Both the position numbers and the translations under genes were made by a program. DNA of 6,131 nt from Hyphomicrobiales bacterium. Its GTDB lineage: Bacteria; Pseudomonadota; Alphaproteobacteria; Rhizobiales; Devosiaceae. The notes beneath the pieces are model-generated. The model ran no database searches, had not been told where the DNA came from, and worked only from the letters and a program-made list of their open reading frames with translations. Below, piece by piece: positions 5,034 through 6,131 of this stretch; the first letter of the stretch is position 1; each line of letters starts with the position of its first letter. Location of the stretch: NCBI GenBank assembly GCA_028290345.1, contig JAQGKB010000107.1, positions 1 to 6,131 on the forward strand, read 5' to 3'.

Positions 5034-5060
5034 GGGCAGCCCGCTCCACCCCCACAGCAA

Positions 5061-6131
5061 TCACCCCCGAGCCTCTCCCGCAATCAGCTCCGCCGCCTTG
5101 CTCCCAATCGCCATCGCCGGCGCATTCGTATTCCCCGACGGGATGAACGGAATGATCGAGCAGTCGATCACCCGCAGCCCCTCCACTCCGCGCACGCGCA
5201 AATGGCTGTCCACCACGCTCATCGGGTCGCCATCCGGCCCCATCCGCAGCGAGCCGGAGGGATGGTAATTGGTCTTCACCGTCTGTCCGCAGAATTTGGC
5301 CATCGCCGCATCGTCCTCGATGGCCGTGCCAGGCAGCAGTTCCTCCGCAATCTTGGATTTGAACGGCTCGGTTTCGAGAAATTTCCGAGCGTGGCGGATC
5401 GAGGCGATGGTGAGCCGCAAATCGTCGGGATCGCCGAAGAAATTGCAATCGACCAGCGGCTTGTCGTCGGGATTGGCCGAGCGCAGTTTGACGCTGCCGC
5501 GCGCCTTGGGGCGCAGCAGACACGAGGTGAATGTCACGCCATAGGTCGGCTTGGCGCTGGAGACGTCGCGGTCGAGATAGACGATCGGGGCGCAATAGAG
5601 CTGGATGGTCGGGCGGTCGCCGCCATCGGGATCGTAGAACAGGCACGCCTCGATGCCCGTCGAGGTGACCGGGCCGGAGTTGAACAGCAGGTACTGCAGC
5701 CCATTGCGCAGCATCGGCCAGCCCCGGTCCTCGCCGAAATAGCCGCTTTTTTGTTTTGTAGTGGCGATGACGGGAACCTCATGATGGTCCTGCAAATTGG
5801 CGCCCACGCCCGGGAGATCGGCAATGACATTCAGGCCATGCTGGCGCAGTTGCTCCGCAGGGCCAATGCCGGAGAGCAGCATCAGTTTTGCACTGTTGTA
5901 CGTGCCCGCGGCGACCAGCACCTCGCGATTGGCGCGCACCGTCTTGGCCACGCCATTCTCGCGAAAAGCGAGACCCACGGCGCGGCCGTTTTCGACGATG
6001 ATCCGATCGACCTGGACGCCGGTGATGATGGACAGCCGCTTGTCGTCGGCAAGGGGATCGAGAAAGGCCTTCTTGGCATCGGAGCGCTCGGTCTTTTTGG
6101 CCCAGCGGCCAAAAGTGTGCTGCATGATGCC
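5061..6131 (-). CDS. GMC-family flavin oxidoreductase (choline dehydrogenase-like), 5' partial
   Basis: The frame is open to the right window edge. The 356 visible residues lack the N-terminal FAD-binding GxGxxG region, expected roughly 170-190 residues upstream. Numbering from the Met at 6125: 'LVAAGTYNSAKLMLLSGIG' (70-88) is GMC signature 2, with Ala79 where Pro or Ser is usual. 'LPGVGANLQDHHEVPV' (104-119) is the FAD-contacting loop. 'KTNYHPSGSLRMG' holds the active-site His288, and 'IPSGNTNAPAMAIGSKAAEL' (328-347) holds the partner Asn334 and the C-terminal FAD-binding segment. Family members oxidise alcohols (choline, other aliphatic or aromatic alcohols, polyethylene glycol) with FAD. 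The substrate here is not determined, and the choline-specific label is unsafe because no betaine genes are visible. The gene is convergent with mbfA across the inverted-repeat element. It looks intact where visible. Confidence 0.93.
   Translation of the reverse strand, partial: GIMQHTFGRWAKKTERSDAKKAFLDPLADDKRLSIITGVQVDRIIVENGRAVGLAFRENGVAKTVRANREVLVAAGTYNSAKLMLLSGIGPAEQLRQHGLNVIADLPGVGANLQDHHEVPVIATTKQKSGYFGEDRGWPMLRNGLQYLLFNSGPVTSTGIEACLFYDPDGGDRPTIQLYCAPIVYLDRDVSSAKPTYGVTFTSCLLRPKARGSVKLRSANPDDKPLVDCNFFGDPDDLRLTIASIRHARKFLETEPFKSKIAEELLPGTAIEDDAAMAKFCGQTVKTNYHPSGSLRMGPDGDPMSVVDSHLRVRGVEGLRVIDCSIIPFIPSGNTNAPAMAIGSKAAELIAGEARG

Noticed and set aside
4305..5060. Minus-strand ORF of 251 codons across mbfA and the C-rich repeat
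   Set aside because: It is antisense to the conserved VIT1 domain, starts inside the repeat and has a low-complexity His/Arg/Gly-rich product.
1..6131. A novel defence, biosynthetic or multi-gene system
   Set aside because: Genes alternate in strand, belong to common metabolic or regulatory families and show no shared operon or hallmark domains. Only the iron-responsive mbfA unit has a clear joint logic, and it is a known type.

Overview
The window is high-GC DNA with strong third-position G/C bias in its genes. It most resembles a chromosomal segment of an alphaproteobacterium of the Hyphomicrobiales (a Devosia-like or rhizobial relative). This assignment is inference. It rests on a recognisable mbfA gene (membrane-bound ferritin, typical of that group) preceded by an Irr-type iron control element, on the high G+C, and on intergenic inverted repeats of the C-rich and 'GTCATTCCCG/GTCATCCTCGGG' kinds that are common in such genomes. 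No phage, plasmid, IS transposase, CRISPR or RNA gene is visible.

Layout from left to right. (1) 1-657, + strand: the C-terminal part of a LysR-family regulator with a CysL-like effector domain, cut by the window edge. (2) 621-773, - strand: a 50-codon ORF with a GTG start and a near-ideal Shine-Dalgarno. It is convergent with, and overlaps, the end of the LysR gene, and is easily missed. (3) 870-1754, + strand: a complete GcvA-like LysR regulator, divergent from the small ORF, with a short palindrome abutting its start codon. (4) 1755-2070: an intergenic stretch of about 0.3 kb filled with hairpins and degenerate intergenic repeats, including a 92-bp inverted-repeat element. (5) 2071-2892, + strand: an alpha/beta hydrolase with an intact Ser-Asp-His triad. 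(6) 2882-3742, - strand: an exported SMP-30/gluconolactonase-like beta-propeller protein whose stop region overlaps the hydrolase by 11 bp. (7) 3743-3917: a divergent promoter region ending in a perfect 10-3-10 palindrome that fits the Irr iron control element. (8) 3918-4901, + strand: mbfA, a ferritin-like domain fused to a VIT1/CCC1-type membrane domain. (9) 4902-5060: a convergent intergenic region holding a near-perfect 36-bp inverted repeat. (10) 5061-6131, - strand: the C-terminal two thirds or so of a GMC-family flavin oxidoreductase, cut by the right edge.

The genes do not form one operon: strand changes occur at almost every boundary. The best-supported biology is iron-responsive control of MbfA, an iron-storage or iron-export membrane protein. 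The rest looks like a mixed set of metabolic enzymes (hydrolase, propeller lactonase-like protein, GMC oxidoreductase) with two LysR regulators whose targets cannot be read from the sequence. I did not find a convincing undescribed multi-gene system. The most useful non-routine items are the overlooked small ORF, the Irr-type operator and the inverted-repeat elements.
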